A stretch of DNA of 50,561 nt, taken from the NCBI GenBank assembly GCA_024698805.1, contig JAILQT010000032.1:1-50561 (forward strand), in the 5' to 3' direction. This DNA comes from Solobacterium sp. GTDB taxonomy: Bacteria > Bacillota_I > Bacilli_A > Erysipelotrichales > Erysipelotrichaceae. This document shows, in pieces, positions 17,747-26,252 of the stretch; position 1 is the first letter of the stretch; the number at the start of each line of letters is the position of its first letter. Made by a program: the position numbers and the translations under genes. The notes under the pieces are model-generated. The model made no database searches. It was not told where the DNA came from and saw nothing but the letters and a program-made list of their open reading frames with translations.

Positions 17747-17780
17747 AAAAAACCGACCGTTTCCGGTCCGGAAAACGGTC
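17747..17780 (-). terminator. Terminator of the nucleotidyltransferase gene
   Basis: On the minus strand, GACCGTTTTCCGG and CCGGAAACGGTC form a stem with one bulged base, followed by six T (plus-strand A-run 17747-17752). It may also act as a second barrier to plus-strand transcription from rplQ, since the other side reads TTCTTTTT. Confidence 0.8.
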
Positions 17781-17795
17781 AGTTCTTTTTCATGA

Positions 17796-18701
17796 TCACC
17801 AGAGAATATCCGGATAGATGCCCGCATCCTTCATTTCCTGGATGCGTTTTACGACGTCGGGTTTGTCCTCTTTATAAGTAACGCCGAACCAGCTGTCCTT
17901 GCTGGAGAGGACCTTGACCGTGCATTTTCCTTCTTTTACGAGATCGCCCATCGCTGTCGGGAGGACATGCTCGCACTTCATCGGATTGGCTTCGAGATTT
18001 TTTCTCAGGAAATCTGCGAAGATCGGTTCGCATTCTTCAAAGATCTTCGGTGTAAGTCCCCAGAAGTTCATGGAGACGACAGTGTCATCGGCGAGAGGCA
18101 GCCATTTGCCGTCTTCTTCGTAAACAGCCTTGCCGTCCTGACGAGCGATCTTCTGGACTTCGCGGATCGATACCAGGTTGCCGTTCTCATCCTTTTCACA
18201 GACGCCGCGTGTTACGGTGCCGTTGTCGGTCAGAGTATTCCCGCAGAGATAGCCGACCATTGCATATTTGTCATCTTCGATTTCATTGCACAGATAGTTG
18301 TAAATGACTTTGTATGCGTCCTTGCCGTAGAAGTCGTCCGCATTGACGATCGCGAATGGTTCATCGACTACGCCCTTGCATGCGAGCAGCGCATGTGTCG
18401 TGCCCCAGGGCTTTTCCCTTCCTTCGGGCACCTTGATGCCTTCGGGGATGTTGTACATATCCTGATAAGCGAATCTCACGTCCATCTTGGGTTCGATCTT
18501 GTTTGTGAGTGCATTTCTGAATATTTCTTCGTGTTCCTTGCGGATGATCAGGATGACTTTTTCAAATCCTGCTTCCTTTGCGTCGAAGATCGAGAACTCG
18601 ATGATCGGCTCATTATGGTTGCCTACACCGTCGATCTGCTTCATTCCGCCATATCTGCTGCCCATGCCTGCCGCAAGTATGACGAGTGCCGGTTTTTTCA
18701 T
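17796..18701 (-). CDS. Nucleotide-sugar pyrophosphorylase-like nucleotidyltransferase
   Basis: 301 residues. The N-terminal signature LVILAAGMGSRYGGMKQ (about residues 5-21) is the nucleotide-binding loop of NTP-transferase fold enzymes that join a sugar 1-phosphate to a nucleotide. NADDFYGKDAY holds the metal-binding Asp. It is larger than LicC-type choline-phosphate cytidylyltransferases, and I cannot tell which sugar or nucleotide it uses. The start at 18701 is chosen over 18746 because AAAGGAG lies just upstream and the extra residues fall within the promoter region. It diverges from the CW-repeat gene and may supply precursors for the polysaccharide locus downstream; that link is inference. 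Confidence 0.8.
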   Translation of the reverse strand: MKKPALVILAAGMGSRYGGMKQIDGVGNHNEPIIEFSIFDAKEAGFEKVILIIRKEHEEIFRNALTNKIEPKMDVRFAYQDMYNIPEGIKVPEGREKPWGTTHALLACKGVVDEPFAIVNADDFYGKDAYKVIYNYLCNEIEDDKYAMVGYLCGNTLTDNGTVTRGVCEKDENGNLVSIREVQKIARQDGKAVYEEDGKWLPLADDTVVSMNFWGLTPKIFEECEPIFADFLRKNLEANPMKCEHVLPTAMGDLVKEGKCTVKVLSSKDSWFGVTYKEDKPDVVKRIQEMKDAGIYPDILW

Positions 18702-18732
18702 AATTGTATTACTCTCCTTTGCAGTTAAAATC

Positions 18733-18741
18733 ATTATAGCA
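18733..18741 (-). promoter_or_regulatory. Extended -10 promoter of the nucleotidyltransferase gene
   Basis: On the minus strand TGC precedes a perfect TATAAT (plus coordinates 18733-18738). A TTGTCA sequence is present but too close for a standard -35, so the extended -10 likely carries recognition. It gives a leader of about 25 bases with AAAGGAG before the start. Confidence 0.6.
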
Positions 18742-18745
18742 TCCA

Positions 18746-18774
18746 TTGAGATGACAATGCTCTTTTGTTAAGAT
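18746..18774 (+). promoter_or_regulatory. Promoter of the CW-repeat gene, predicting a leaderless mRNA
   Basis: TTGAGA (18746-18751), a 17-base spacer, and TAAGAT (18769-18774) with TGT just before it. The predicted transcription start falls on or within a base or two of the ATG at 18781. No ribosome-binding site precedes that ATG. An alternative pair, ATGACA (18751-18756) and TATTAT (18774-18779), would start inside the gene. Confidence 0.55.
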
Positions 18775-18780
18775 ATTATC

Positions 18781-20640
18781 ATGGAAAAGATAAAGAGATT
18801 AAGATTTTTAACAGTATGCACCATAGTCCTGGTGCTGACTTCGCTGGGGTTCAATGTTAATAAATTCAGTTTCACAGATCTGAAGAATTATGAAAAACCG
18901 TTCCCCGGTACAAAGTTTACAGCCTGCCCTGTAGGCAGCGGCTACGGAACTGCAAAAACATATGAGGATTACAGGCTGATCACGATGACCGGTTCGCCGC
19001 AGTATCAGTACATCCAGGCGCACATGACAGTCGACACCAAGACGGGTTTCCTGTTCGATGAAGACGGTTTCATCGGCGCGGCGCTTGCGAGCAAATTCGG
19101 TGACATCGGCTCAAGATATTATATGATCCTCGATACGGGCATTACGATCCCGGTCGTCAAGATCGATGCCAAGGCCCCGAAAGATTCGAACGACGGATGT
19201 ACGGGAAATATTTCCGATGACGTGATCGAGTTCGTTATCCACGACGGTTATGCGGAAGAATTCTTCGGCGCCCCCAACGGCTATGTCGGTTCCGGTAATT
19301 TCAATAATTACGAGCATCTGCGCGGCAGTATCATCAAGATCGAAAAAGCACCCGCTTATGGAGAAGTAAAACGCGAAGGGTGGTATGAAGTCAACGGGAA
19401 ATTCTACTTCTACAAAGACGGTAAGATGCAGAAAGGCTGGTCCAAGATCAATTCATACTGGTATTATTTCAATTCCGACGGCGTGATGCAGAAGAGCTGG
19501 CAGAAGATCAAGGACAAGTGGTATTACCTCGGCAAGAGCGGCAAGATGGCCAAGGGCTGGGTTAGCATCAAAAATAAATGGTACTATCTGAATACAGACG
19601 GCTCGCTTGCGATCGGCTGGTTCAAGATCGACGACAAGACCTATTATTCCGATGAGAACGGCGTCATGCTGACGGGAAAGCAGACCATCGGCAAGAAGAC
19701 GTATATGTTCAATGACAACGGCGTGCTGTATACAGACTGGTTCAAGATCGATGAAGACTGGTACTACGGCGGTACGGACGGTGTCCTGACAAAAGGCTGG
19801 AAAAAGATCTCCGAAAAGTGGTACTACTTTGACAGCCAGTTCAAGATGTACAAAGGCTGGTATGCGGATAAGGACAACAATACATACTACCTGCTGTCCG
19901 ACGGTTCGATGGCGACGGGCATCCGCAAGATCGACGGCCGCAAGCATTATTTCCAGCCAAATGGTGTCAGAAAGACAGGCTGGGTGACCGTTAACGGGAA
20001 GACCTATTATTTCCGCAACCAGGGAGCAGTTGTTTCCGAATGGAGGGAGATCGATAAGAACTGGTACTATTTCAAGTCAGACTGTTCCATGGCAGTCGGC
20101 TGGCTGAAGTATGAGAACAGATGGTATTACTTCGATGCTAACGGCATCATGCAGACAGGCACGAAAGAGATCAAGGGCAAGTGGTATCATTTCAATGAAA
20201 ACGGCGTCATGCTGACAGGCTGGAACAAGCTGCACGACCAGTGGTTCTACATGAACAGGTACGGCGCGATCCTCTCCGGCTGGCTGAAGCTTGACGGGAA
20301 GTACTACTATCTGTCATCGACGGGCGCAATGGTCACCGGCTGGCAGGAGATCGATAAAGTCAAATACTATTTCAGCAAGAGCGGCGTTATGGTCAAAGGC
20401 TGGCTGAAGGTCGGTACGGATTATTACTACTTCCGGAACAGCGGTGCAATGGCTAAGGGATGGATCAAGGTCGATGATATCTATTACTATCTGGCAGAAG
20501 ACGGCAAGATGGTAAGGGACTGGCAGCTGATCGACGGTTATTATTTCTATTTCTATCAGAACGGAAAGATGGCCGCAGATACGACGATCGACGGATATAA
20601 GATCGATGCCAAGGGAAGAAGCGACAAACCCGTTTCCTGA
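18781..20640 (+). CDS. Secreted or membrane-anchored protein with CW_binding repeats
   Basis: 619 residues. Residues ~1-25 form a basic start plus a hydrophobic segment (signal peptide or anchor). Residues ~40-195 are a globular domain I cannot assign with confidence; it contains GSRYYMILDTGITIPVVKID and a DDVIEFVIHDGYAEEFFG segment. From ~200 to the end come about 20 consecutive repeats of 20 residues of the type KGWxKIxxKWYYFNSDGVMQ, the cell-wall/choline/glucan-binding repeat family. Such repeats bind choline on teichoic acids in pneumococci or glucans in oral streptococci; the ligand here is unknown. Function probably attachment to a wall polymer. A terminator follows closely, so it is monocistronic. 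Confidence 0.85.
   Translation: MEKIKRLRFLTVCTIVLVLTSLGFNVNKFSFTDLKNYEKPFPGTKFTACPVGSGYGTAKTYEDYRLITMTGSPQYQYIQAHMTVDTKTGFLFDEDGFIGAALASKFGDIGSRYYMILDTGITIPVVKIDAKAPKDSNDGCTGNISDDVIEFVIHDGYAEEFFGAPNGYVGSGNFNNYEHLRGSIIKIEKAPAYGEVKREGWYEVNGKFYFYKDGKMQKGWSKINSYWYYFNSDGVMQKSWQKIKDKWYYLGKSGKMAKGWVSIKNKWYYLNTDGSLAIGWFKIDDKTYYSDENGVMLTGKQTIGKKTYMFNDNGVLYTDWFKIDEDWYYGGTDGVLTKGWKKISEKWYYFDSQFKMYKGWYADKDNNTYYLLSDGSMATGIRKIDGRKHYFQPNGVRKTGWVTVNGKTYYFRNQGAVVSEWREIDKNWYYFKSDCSMAVGWLKYENRWYYFDANGIMQTGTKEIKGKWYHFNENGVMLTGWNKLHDQWFYMNRYGAILSGWLKLDGKYYYLSSTGAMVTGWQEIDKVKYYFSKSGVMVKGWLKVGTDYYYFRNSGAMAKGWIKVDDIYYYLAEDGKMVRDWQLIDGYYFYFYQNGKMAADTTIDGYKIDAKGRSDKPVS
19380..20575 (+). repeat. About twenty 60-bp tandem coding repeats
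   Basis: The DNA has a 60-base period, almost without indels: only one three-base shift near 19860-19920. Each unit encodes one 20-residue CW_binding repeat with a GW pair and a following WYY. The units are diverged at synonymous and variable positions, so this is an old array rather than a recent expansion. Confidence 0.9.
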
Positions 20641-20651
20641 TGTTCAATGAG

Positions 20652-20691
20652 GCATATATATGGCTGATGTCATATATATGCTTTTCTTTTT
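20652..20691 (+). terminator. Terminator after the first CW-repeat gene
   Basis: GCATATATATG (20652-20662) pairs with CATATATATGC (20671-20681) around an 8-base loop, followed by TTTTCTTTTT. The stem is A/T-rich but 11 base pairs long. Confidence 0.85.
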
Positions 20692-20695
20692 CGTA

Positions 20696-20761
20696 AATGA
20701 TTCTTAATCATTCTTAAGATTATTCTTCATACAGGACATATGGGCTGTCTTAGTGTAGAAT
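20696..20761 (+). promoter_or_regulatory. Promoter and inverted repeat upstream of the C39 CW-repeat gene
   Basis: Candidate promoter AGGACA (20733-20738), 17-base spacer, TAGAAT (20756-20761). Upstream lies a perfect inverted repeat AATGATT-CTT-AATCATT (20696-20712), placed where an activator or repressor might bind. The promoter is moderate; the operator role is speculative. Confidence 0.4.
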
Positions 20762-20784
20762 GTATATGCAAAAAAAGGTATATG

Positions 20785-22986
20785 ATGGGAAAGTTAAGGG
20801 GAAAGTTAAGAAAAAGTATCGTTTTCCTCGCCGCGCTGCTTATGACGACGGCAGTCCTGCCTGTATATGCGGAAGAGACCGCTGACCAGGAGGAGACAGG
20901 GATCGTCATCCAGACAGAAGAAGGGGAAGAACAGATCGAGAATATTGCGGAAGAAGAGGTCACGGAAGAGGAAGAGGCCGGGGAACCTGAGGCACTGCCG
21001 GAAGAAACAGCTGAGCCGGAAGAGACTGAAGAACCGGAAGATACCGTCAGCCTGATCCCTGAGGAACAGGAAGAGACCGTATCGGAAGAAACAGCGGATC
21101 CGGCCGTGGATGAGACTGTGTCTGTTCCGGAAGACGAGACAGCAGAAGAGGCTGCATCGGAACCGGAAGTGACCGCTGAAGAGATCACGGAAGCCGGAGA
21201 GACAGTTCCGGAGACTGTGACCGATGCACCGGCTGCAGAAGCGATCGCCGAAGAGGTGATCGAAGATACCGTTGTTTCTGAACAGACGGAGGTTACGGAG
21301 ACTGCCGAACTGGCAGAGGCCCCCGTATATTCGCTTACGATCACGGGCGGTACAAGCAGTCTGACACAGGCTGCGGCGAATGAAGAAATAACCGTTACCG
21401 CGGACAAAAAGAAAGGCTACAATTTCCTGCACTGGCTGGATGAAGCCGGCCTGCTTTCCGCTGGCCAGCTGGAGAAGCAGACGGTCGTCTTCAGTATGCC
21501 TGCGGACGATGTCAGCCTGACTGCTGTATACGGCCTCACAAAAGGCTGGTACAAGGATACGAACGGCAGATACTATGAATTCGGCGACGGGACAAGGGCT
21601 GCGTCCGGCTGGCTGCAGATCGATGATAAATTCTACTGGTTTGACGATGACGGCTACACGCACACAGGCTTCACGCTGATCGACGGGTCATATTATTTCC
21701 TGGATAAAAACGGTGCGATGGTCACCGGGTGGAAAACGACAAAATCGCATAAATACTATCTGAATAAGAACGGCGTCATGGTCACCGGCTGGCAGAAGAT
21801 CGAGGGAAAGTGGTATCTTTTCAACGATAAAGGCCAGATGCGCACAGGCTGGTTCAGAGGCAAGAACGGTACCTATTATCTTCTGGCAGACGGCGCAATG
21901 GCAAAAGGCTGGCAGATGATCGGCGATATCTGGTACTGGTTCAGCGGCTCCGGCGTCATGCAGAAGGGGTGGCTTGAAAGGAATTCAAGGAAATACTACT
22001 TCACAAATGCAGGCGCGATGGTCACCGGCTGGAGACTGATCGATGACCAGTACTATTATTTCGTACCGACCGGCGCCATGAAGAAGGGCTGGCAGAAAAC
22101 TTCCGGCAAGTGGTATTATCTCGGCACGGACGGCGTCATGCAGAAGGGCTGGAAGAAGATCGACGGCTATTGGTATTATCTGAATTCCTCCAGCGGCTCC
22201 ATGCGCACCGGCTGGAAGAAATCTTCAGGCAAATATTATTATCTCAATTCATCCGGCAGGATGGTCAAAGGCTGGAAAAGGATCGGCGGCCTGTGGTATT
22301 ACCTGGGCACGACCGGCGCCATGCAGACAGGATGGCTGGACCAGAACGGCAGAAGATACCTGCTCGGTGAGAACGGCGATATGCTGACAGGGGAAGTGAC
22401 CATCGGTTCCGTGACCTATTACTTTGATACGGATGAAGGTCATATGATCTCCGTCATGCTGAATGACGTTCCTTATTATAACCAGCGCAATCCGAAATGG
22501 GCGGATGTCGTCATCGGGGATTACGGTTCGATCGGTTCCAACGGATGTACGACGGCTGTCGGCACAAGCGTGATCAACTACTTTACGGATGCGGGTTATC
22601 TGCCTCCGGATACAGCGACACTTTTCAACAAATGGGGAGATTACAACTCCACATACGGACACGGTACAGCTTCCACGGTCTGGCGCAAGGTCGCAAAGAA
22701 GTTCTCGCTGACATTTACGAACAATCTCACCTACAAAAAGGCGGTCACAGCGCTCCGGAACGGAAAGATCTGCGTCGCTGCCATGGGTGACGGCTACTTT
22801 GCAAATTCGAGCTATACACATTCCATCTGCTTCTTCGGCCTTGATGCCAACGGCAGGACATATGTATATGACCCGCTTTCCGAATACAACTGCGGATGGT
22901 ATTATCTCTCGGAAATATACGGACAGTTCTCAACAGCCTATCTGGATAATCTTGACGGCGGTCCGGTATTCTCACTCGGGAAATAA
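20785..22986 (+). CDS. Secreted CW_binding-repeat protein with C-terminal C39-like (papain-fold) domain
   Basis: 733 residues. Signal peptide about 1-29 (KSIVFLAALLMTTAVLPVYA, cleavage before EE). Residues ~30-185 are a Glu/Thr/Pro-rich, probably extended wall-spanning linker. A small beta-repeat domain (~187-250) resembles InlB-B/Flg_new repeats (GYNFLHW... VFSMPADDVSLTAVY). About 15 CW_binding repeats follow (~255-550). The C-terminal domain (~555-733) begins VPYYNQRNPKWADVVIGDYGSIGSNGC and matches the peptidase C39-like family; likely catalytic Cys588, His679 and Asp696. It may cleave peptides at the cell surface (peptidoglycan or protein). Start: ATG 20785 has AAAGG six bases upstream; ATG 20782 and 20740 are alternatives. 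Followed by a bidirectional terminator. Confidence 0.85.
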   Translation: MGKLRGKLRKSIVFLAALLMTTAVLPVYAEETADQEETGIVIQTEEGEEQIENIAEEEVTEEEEAGEPEALPEETAEPEETEEPEDTVSLIPEEQEETVSEETADPAVDETVSVPEDETAEEAASEPEVTAEEITEAGETVPETVTDAPAAEAIAEEVIEDTVVSEQTEVTETAELAEAPVYSLTITGGTSSLTQAAANEEITVTADKKKGYNFLHWLDEAGLLSAGQLEKQTVVFSMPADDVSLTAVYGLTKGWYKDTNGRYYEFGDGTRAASGWLQIDDKFYWFDDDGYTHTGFTLIDGSYYFLDKNGAMVTGWKTTKSHKYYLNKNGVMVTGWQKIEGKWYLFNDKGQMRTGWFRGKNGTYYLLADGAMAKGWQMIGDIWYWFSGSGVMQKGWLERNSRKYYFTNAGAMVTGWRLIDDQYYYFVPTGAMKKGWQKTSGKWYYLGTDGVMQKGWKKIDGYWYYLNSSSGSMRTGWKKSSGKYYYLNSSGRMVKGWKRIGGLWYYLGTTGAMQTGWLDQNGRRYLLGENGDMLTGEVTIGSVTYYFDTDEGHMISVMLNDVPYYNQRNPKWADVVIGDYGSIGSNGCTTAVGTSVINYFTDAGYLPPDTATLFNKWGDYNSTYGHGTASTVWRKVAKKFSLTFTNNLTYKKAVTALRNGKICVAAMGDGYFANSSYTHSICFFGLDANGRTYVYDPLSEYNCGWYYLSEIYGQFSTAYLDNLDGGPVFSLGK

Positions 22987-23014
22987 AAATGATCAGGTGA
23001 CCTGATCATTTTTT
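22985..23014. terminator. Bidirectional terminator between convergent genes
   Basis: ATGATCAGG and CCTGATCAT form a 9-base-pair stem with a three-base TGA loop, flanked by A's on the left and six T's on the right, so it can serve both strands. The stop codon of the minus-strand VanZ-like gene lies inside the stem. Confidence 0.9.
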
Positions 23015-23401
23015 CATAAGTTTCAGTACAAGATGATACGCACCGCGCACAGCCGCAAATATCAGGAACATGAACAGGAACCCTGCGATGCCGTATACTG
23101 CGTCGGCCATCTCCACGGTGCCGGTATGTGTATAGCCCTGGCCGATCTCGATCGCGAACGTCAGCACGAGGATCACCGTAAAGACATAGATCCAGGCAAT
23201 GACCATCGTATGGCCATTTTTCGCGAGCCATTTGAAAACAGGGTAGACAACGAATATAAGGAACAGTCCGACTAGGCCGATGATCACAAAATGCATCTGT
23301 TTGTCATTCAGCGGTACAGACAGGTAGTCATTGATCTGCAGCAGTCTGTTATGGAACTTCGCCAGCAGCGTGACGATCATATACATCAGTTCAGTAAACA
23401 T
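23006..23401 (-). CDS. Small VanZ-like membrane protein
   Basis: 131 residues with about four predicted membrane helices. The pattern DKQMHFVIIGLVGLF ... AIEIGQGYTHTGTVEMADAVYGIAGFL resembles the VanZ-like family (a conserved DKxxHF, then ExxQ, then D and G-rich helix). VanZ lowers teicoplanin susceptibility in enterococci, but most family members have no known role. Start at 23401 is chosen because GGAGGTAATT immediately precedes it; the longer frame to 23452 lacks such a site. Alone between two terminators. Confidence 0.6.
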   Translation of the reverse strand: MFTELMYMIVTLLAKFHNRLLQINDYLSVPLNDKQMHFVIIGLVGLFLIFVVYPVFKWLAKNGHTMVIAWIYVFTVILVLTFAIEIGQGYTHTGTVEMADAVYGIAGFLFMFLIFAAVRGAYHLVLKLMKK

Positions 23402-23515
23402 AATTACCTCCGTGAGTATGTATGATAGCACAGAAAGACAGTCTTTATGCATACATGAATCTTAAGACTTTTGAAATATCACGGATATCAAGGCTGTTTA
23501 TTTCCCGGAAATAAT

Positions 23516-23550
23516 AAAAAAAGATGCGGTCCTTTCTGCAGGACTGCATC
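23516..23550 (-). terminator. Terminator of the DapB-like dehydrogenase gene
   Basis: On the minus strand GATGCAGTCC and GGACCGCATC form a 10-base stem with one A-C mismatch, followed by seven T (plus-strand A-run 23516-23522). It starts 9 bases after the gene's stop. Confidence 0.85.
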
Positions 23551-23558
23551 TTCAGTAA

Positions 23559-24623
23559 TTATTTCGGAAGACGGATCAGGGGGATATCCAGTGCGTCGTG
23601 ATAGCCCGGTTCCGCTGCGACAAGCGCCGGAATGAGGTTGACATTCGGTGCGGCGGATGTCAGGAACGGATCGAAGTGGTCAATGATGCCTTCGATATCG
23701 ACACGGACATGCGGTTCGCCGAAGATCTCGATCGCCTTGTCGACCGTATAGTCATCCAGGATCTCATTCGAACCCTTGTGGTTGAAATGGAAGCCGACGA
23801 CCTCTTCACCCTTGTTGTATGTAGCCATGATGAAGTGATGCGTGCCGATCGTGCCCGGCAGGATATGGGCGTTCGGCGTCGTGATCTCTTTATCCGCCAT
23901 GATCTGCGTTACGTCGCACCTGTATTCATCGTATTCGAGGCCGAGACGTTCGGTGACTTCGATGACGGTCGGTCCGTAGTAAGTGAAGAACAGGCTCTTC
24001 AGGAACGCGAACTGCGGCGCGGGAATGTCTTCGACAGTTTTTCCGTAGCACAGGAAGTTGACCCAGGGCGCCGTATTGGCGGAATCATCCTGACCGCCGT
24101 ATACGATCAGTTTTTCGATCTTCCTTGTCAGGCAGCCGAATACTGTGGGCAGGTAGGGGGTAAAGAATCCCGGGAAAATACCCTGCTGTGTAAAGGTGAC
24201 GCCGCCTTCCTTCGCAGCCTTGTCGATCTCCTGGAAATAACGGGGCTGGTTCTTTTCCGAGAAATAGATATTGACGGTCGTCGTGACGTTCTTCCCGTGT
24301 CTGAGCAGGTCGATGATATCGTCGACGTTTGCCTGGCATGTCTCCAGATCGGGAAGCTTCCCTTCGTCCCATACAGAAGCCGCGTAGTAAAGGCATACAT
24401 CCGCTTCCGTATTCAGTACTGCATCCCTGTCCCCTGTAACGAGGACACCGGCGTGGTCAAATCCGCAGATCTCCCCGGCGTCCCTGCCGATCTTCTTCGG
24501 ATCGATATCATAGACAGCGGCGAGCTTCAGGGATTTCTTTGCGTTGATGATCTGCAGCGCGCTTCTTCCGACACTGCCGAGACCCCAGATTATTACTTTG
24601 TATTCATCTTTTAAAGCTTTCAT
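23559..24623 (-). CDS. DapB-like NAD(P)-dependent dehydrogenase (diaminopentanoate dehydrogenase-like)
   Basis: 354 residues. The N-terminus YKVIIWGLGSVGRSALQII is a Rossmann dinucleotide-binding site, followed by VYDIDPKKIGRDAGEICG. The overall layout recalls dihydrodipicolinate-reductase-like proteins that include 2,4-diaminopentanoate dehydrogenase, which act on amino- or imino-acid substrates. The substrate here is unknown. AAAGGAG lies 7 bases before the ATG. No neighbour suggests a lysine or ornithine pathway, so this appears to be an orphan gene. Alternative: a Gfo/Idh-type oxidoreductase. Confidence 0.7.
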   Translation of the reverse strand: MKALKDEYKVIIWGLGSVGRSALQIINAKKSLKLAAVYDIDPKKIGRDAGEICGFDHAGVLVTGDRDAVLNTEADVCLYYAASVWDEGKLPDLETCQANVDDIIDLLRHGKNVTTTVNIYFSEKNQPRYFQEIDKAAKEGGVTFTQQGIFPGFFTPYLPTVFGCLTRKIEKLIVYGGQDDSANTAPWVNFLCYGKTVEDIPAPQFAFLKSLFFTYYGPTVIEVTERLGLEYDEYRCDVTQIMADKEITTPNAHILPGTIGTHHFIMATYNKGEEVVGFHFNHKGSNEILDDYTVDKAIEIFGEPHVRVDIEGIIDHFDPFLTSAAPNVNLIPALVAAEPGYHDALDIPLIRLPK

Positions 24624-24878
24624 AAAAGGCTCCTTTCACTGATTTGATTGTAATCGGATTCCGGCGCAGGATAAAGGGACGGACGGCCTGAAAAGTAAAA
24701 AAACGGTACAGAAAGCGGATTCGGTTCCATTTTGACGCATCCTGTGCTATGCTTTTTTCCTCTGAGCTTATCTGCCGGAACAATTTTGTTTTCTTTGTGT
24801 GATTGCCAAACAATTGTTCGTTCACAATAGCAACTATGATAAAATCAGAGTATACTTGTCTTTTAGTGAGGAATATGA

Positions 24879-26252
24879 ATGCTGAATGGTAGGCAGAAAC
24901 GGGATCTTATACTTCTCGTTATTAATATCGTTATTGTGACAGCCAATACGCTGTGGTTCAGATGGATCTGGTATAAATACTATTTTGCCAGGCTGTTTAT
25001 TCCTTTCGTAACGAGGGGAAACATCGCAGTGATCGCTGTTTTTATTGTTGTATACGCCGCATTTGCGCATCTTTACGGCGGTTTCGACCTGACGACGAGC
25101 AGGACGAGGGAACTGGTCTATTCCCATGTGATCGCTTCCTTCATGACCGGCGTCGTCATGTATGTCATCCTGTGGCTGCTGATCCGCTATACGCCGCAGA
25201 TCCTGCCGATGCTGCTGGCGGTCCTTTTGTGGAGCGTGACGTCGCTGCTGTGGTCAAAGCCGGCAAATATCCTGACGAATATGGTCTATCCCCCCGCAAG
25301 GACGATCATCATTTACGAGAATACGGCTGCTTTTTATAAGGGTGACCAGATCACCACAAGGGTCAACTGGCGTTTCAAGGTCGTAGGCAAGATCGACGCG
25401 ACCAAGGGGAATGAAAGGGTCTTTACCTTTATAAAGACAAAACAGCCGGAAGCAGTCATGCTGTGCGGCATCCATTCCTCGCAGCGCAACGATATCCTGA
25501 AGTTCTGCATCGATAAGGGCATCCTTGTCTATATCCGCCCGAATATCGGTGATTATATCGTCAACAGTTCGAGGCAGCTGCAGATGGCAAGTCTTCCGGT
25601 CATGCTGTGCCAGAGGGCAAACCCGTCTGTCGGATACCTGATCATCAAAAGGATATTTGATATCATCTTCTCACTGGCGATCCTGATCGTCTTTTCGCCG
25701 CTTCTGCTGATCACGGCGCTGCTGATCAAGACCTATGACAAAGGTCCTATTCTTTACAGCCAGGTCAGGCTCACCAAGGACGGGAAGACCTTCCGGATCT
25801 ACAAGTTCCGTTCCATGAAGGTCAATGCGGAGAGTGACGGCGTCGCCAGACTCGCTTCGCAGGCGGATGACAGGATCACGCCTGTAGGCAAGTTCATCCG
25901 CGCCACCAGGATCGACGAACTGCCGCAGATGTTCAATATCCTAAAGGGCGAGATGTCCGTTGTCGGTCCCCGTCCGGAAAGACCGGAGATCACGGAGAGA
26001 TACGAAAAGAACATGCCTGAATTCACACTGCGCATGCAGGTGAAAGCAGGACTGACCGGCTATGCCCAGGTGCACGGGAAATACAATACCAGTCCGTATG
26101 ACAAGCTGCAGATGGACCTGATGTATATCGCCAAACAGTCGCTCGCAACGGACTTCCGGATCATCCTTGAGACCGTCAAGGTCGTATTCATGCCGGAAAG
26201 TACGGAAGGGATCGGTGAAGGCGAGACCGACGCGGAGGAACACAATGTCTGA
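24879..26252 (+). CDS. Polyprenyl-phosphate phosphoglycosyltransferase (initiating enzyme, WbaP/CpsE type)
   Basis: 457 residues. It starts a surface polysaccharide by moving a sugar phosphate from a nucleotide sugar to undecaprenyl phosphate. About four N-terminal membrane helices (~1-140), a soluble middle domain, then a reentrant membrane segment (~258-282, IIKRIFDIIFSLAILIVFSPLLL) and the catalytic domain. Catalytic motifs are intact: KFRSM at 309-313, DELPQ at 346-350 (Asp346-Glu347 dyad), and SVVGPRPERPE. Start ATG at 24879 with AGTGAGGAA upstream. First gene of the locus; it overlaps the next gene by 8 bases. The upstream region (24624-24878) has several A/T-rich -10-like boxes (e.g. 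TATACT near 24851) but no promoter I can call firmly. Confidence 0.93.
   Translation: MLNGRQKRDLILLVINIVIVTANTLWFRWIWYKYYFARLFIPFVTRGNIAVIAVFIVVYAAFAHLYGGFDLTTSRTRELVYSHVIASFMTGVVMYVILWLLIRYTPQILPMLLAVLLWSVTSLLWSKPANILTNMVYPPARTIIIYENTAAFYKGDQITTRVNWRFKVVGKIDATKGNERVFTFIKTKQPEAVMLCGIHSSQRNDILKFCIDKGILVYIRPNIGDYIVNSSRQLQMASLPVMLCQRANPSVGYLIIKRIFDIIFSLAILIVFSPLLLITALLIKTYDKGPILYSQVRLTKDGKTFRIYKFRSMKVNAESDGVARLASQADDRITPVGKFIRATRIDELPQMFNILKGEMSVVGPRPERPEITERYEKNMPEFTLRMQVKAGLTGYAQVHGKYNTSPYDKLQMDLMYIAKQSLATDFRIILETVKVVFMPESTEGIGEGETDAEEHNV

Noticed and set aside
17796-18701. Assignment as LicC (choline-phosphate cytidylyltransferase)
   Set aside because: The protein is about 70 residues longer than LicC and its motifs fit general sugar nucleotidyltransferases; no other choline-pathway gene is adjacent.
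19380-20575. Regular 60-base repeats that might suggest a CRISPR array or minisatellite
   Set aside because: The period is a whole number of codons inside an open frame, there are no alternating identical repeats and unique spacers, and each unit encodes a CW_binding repeat.
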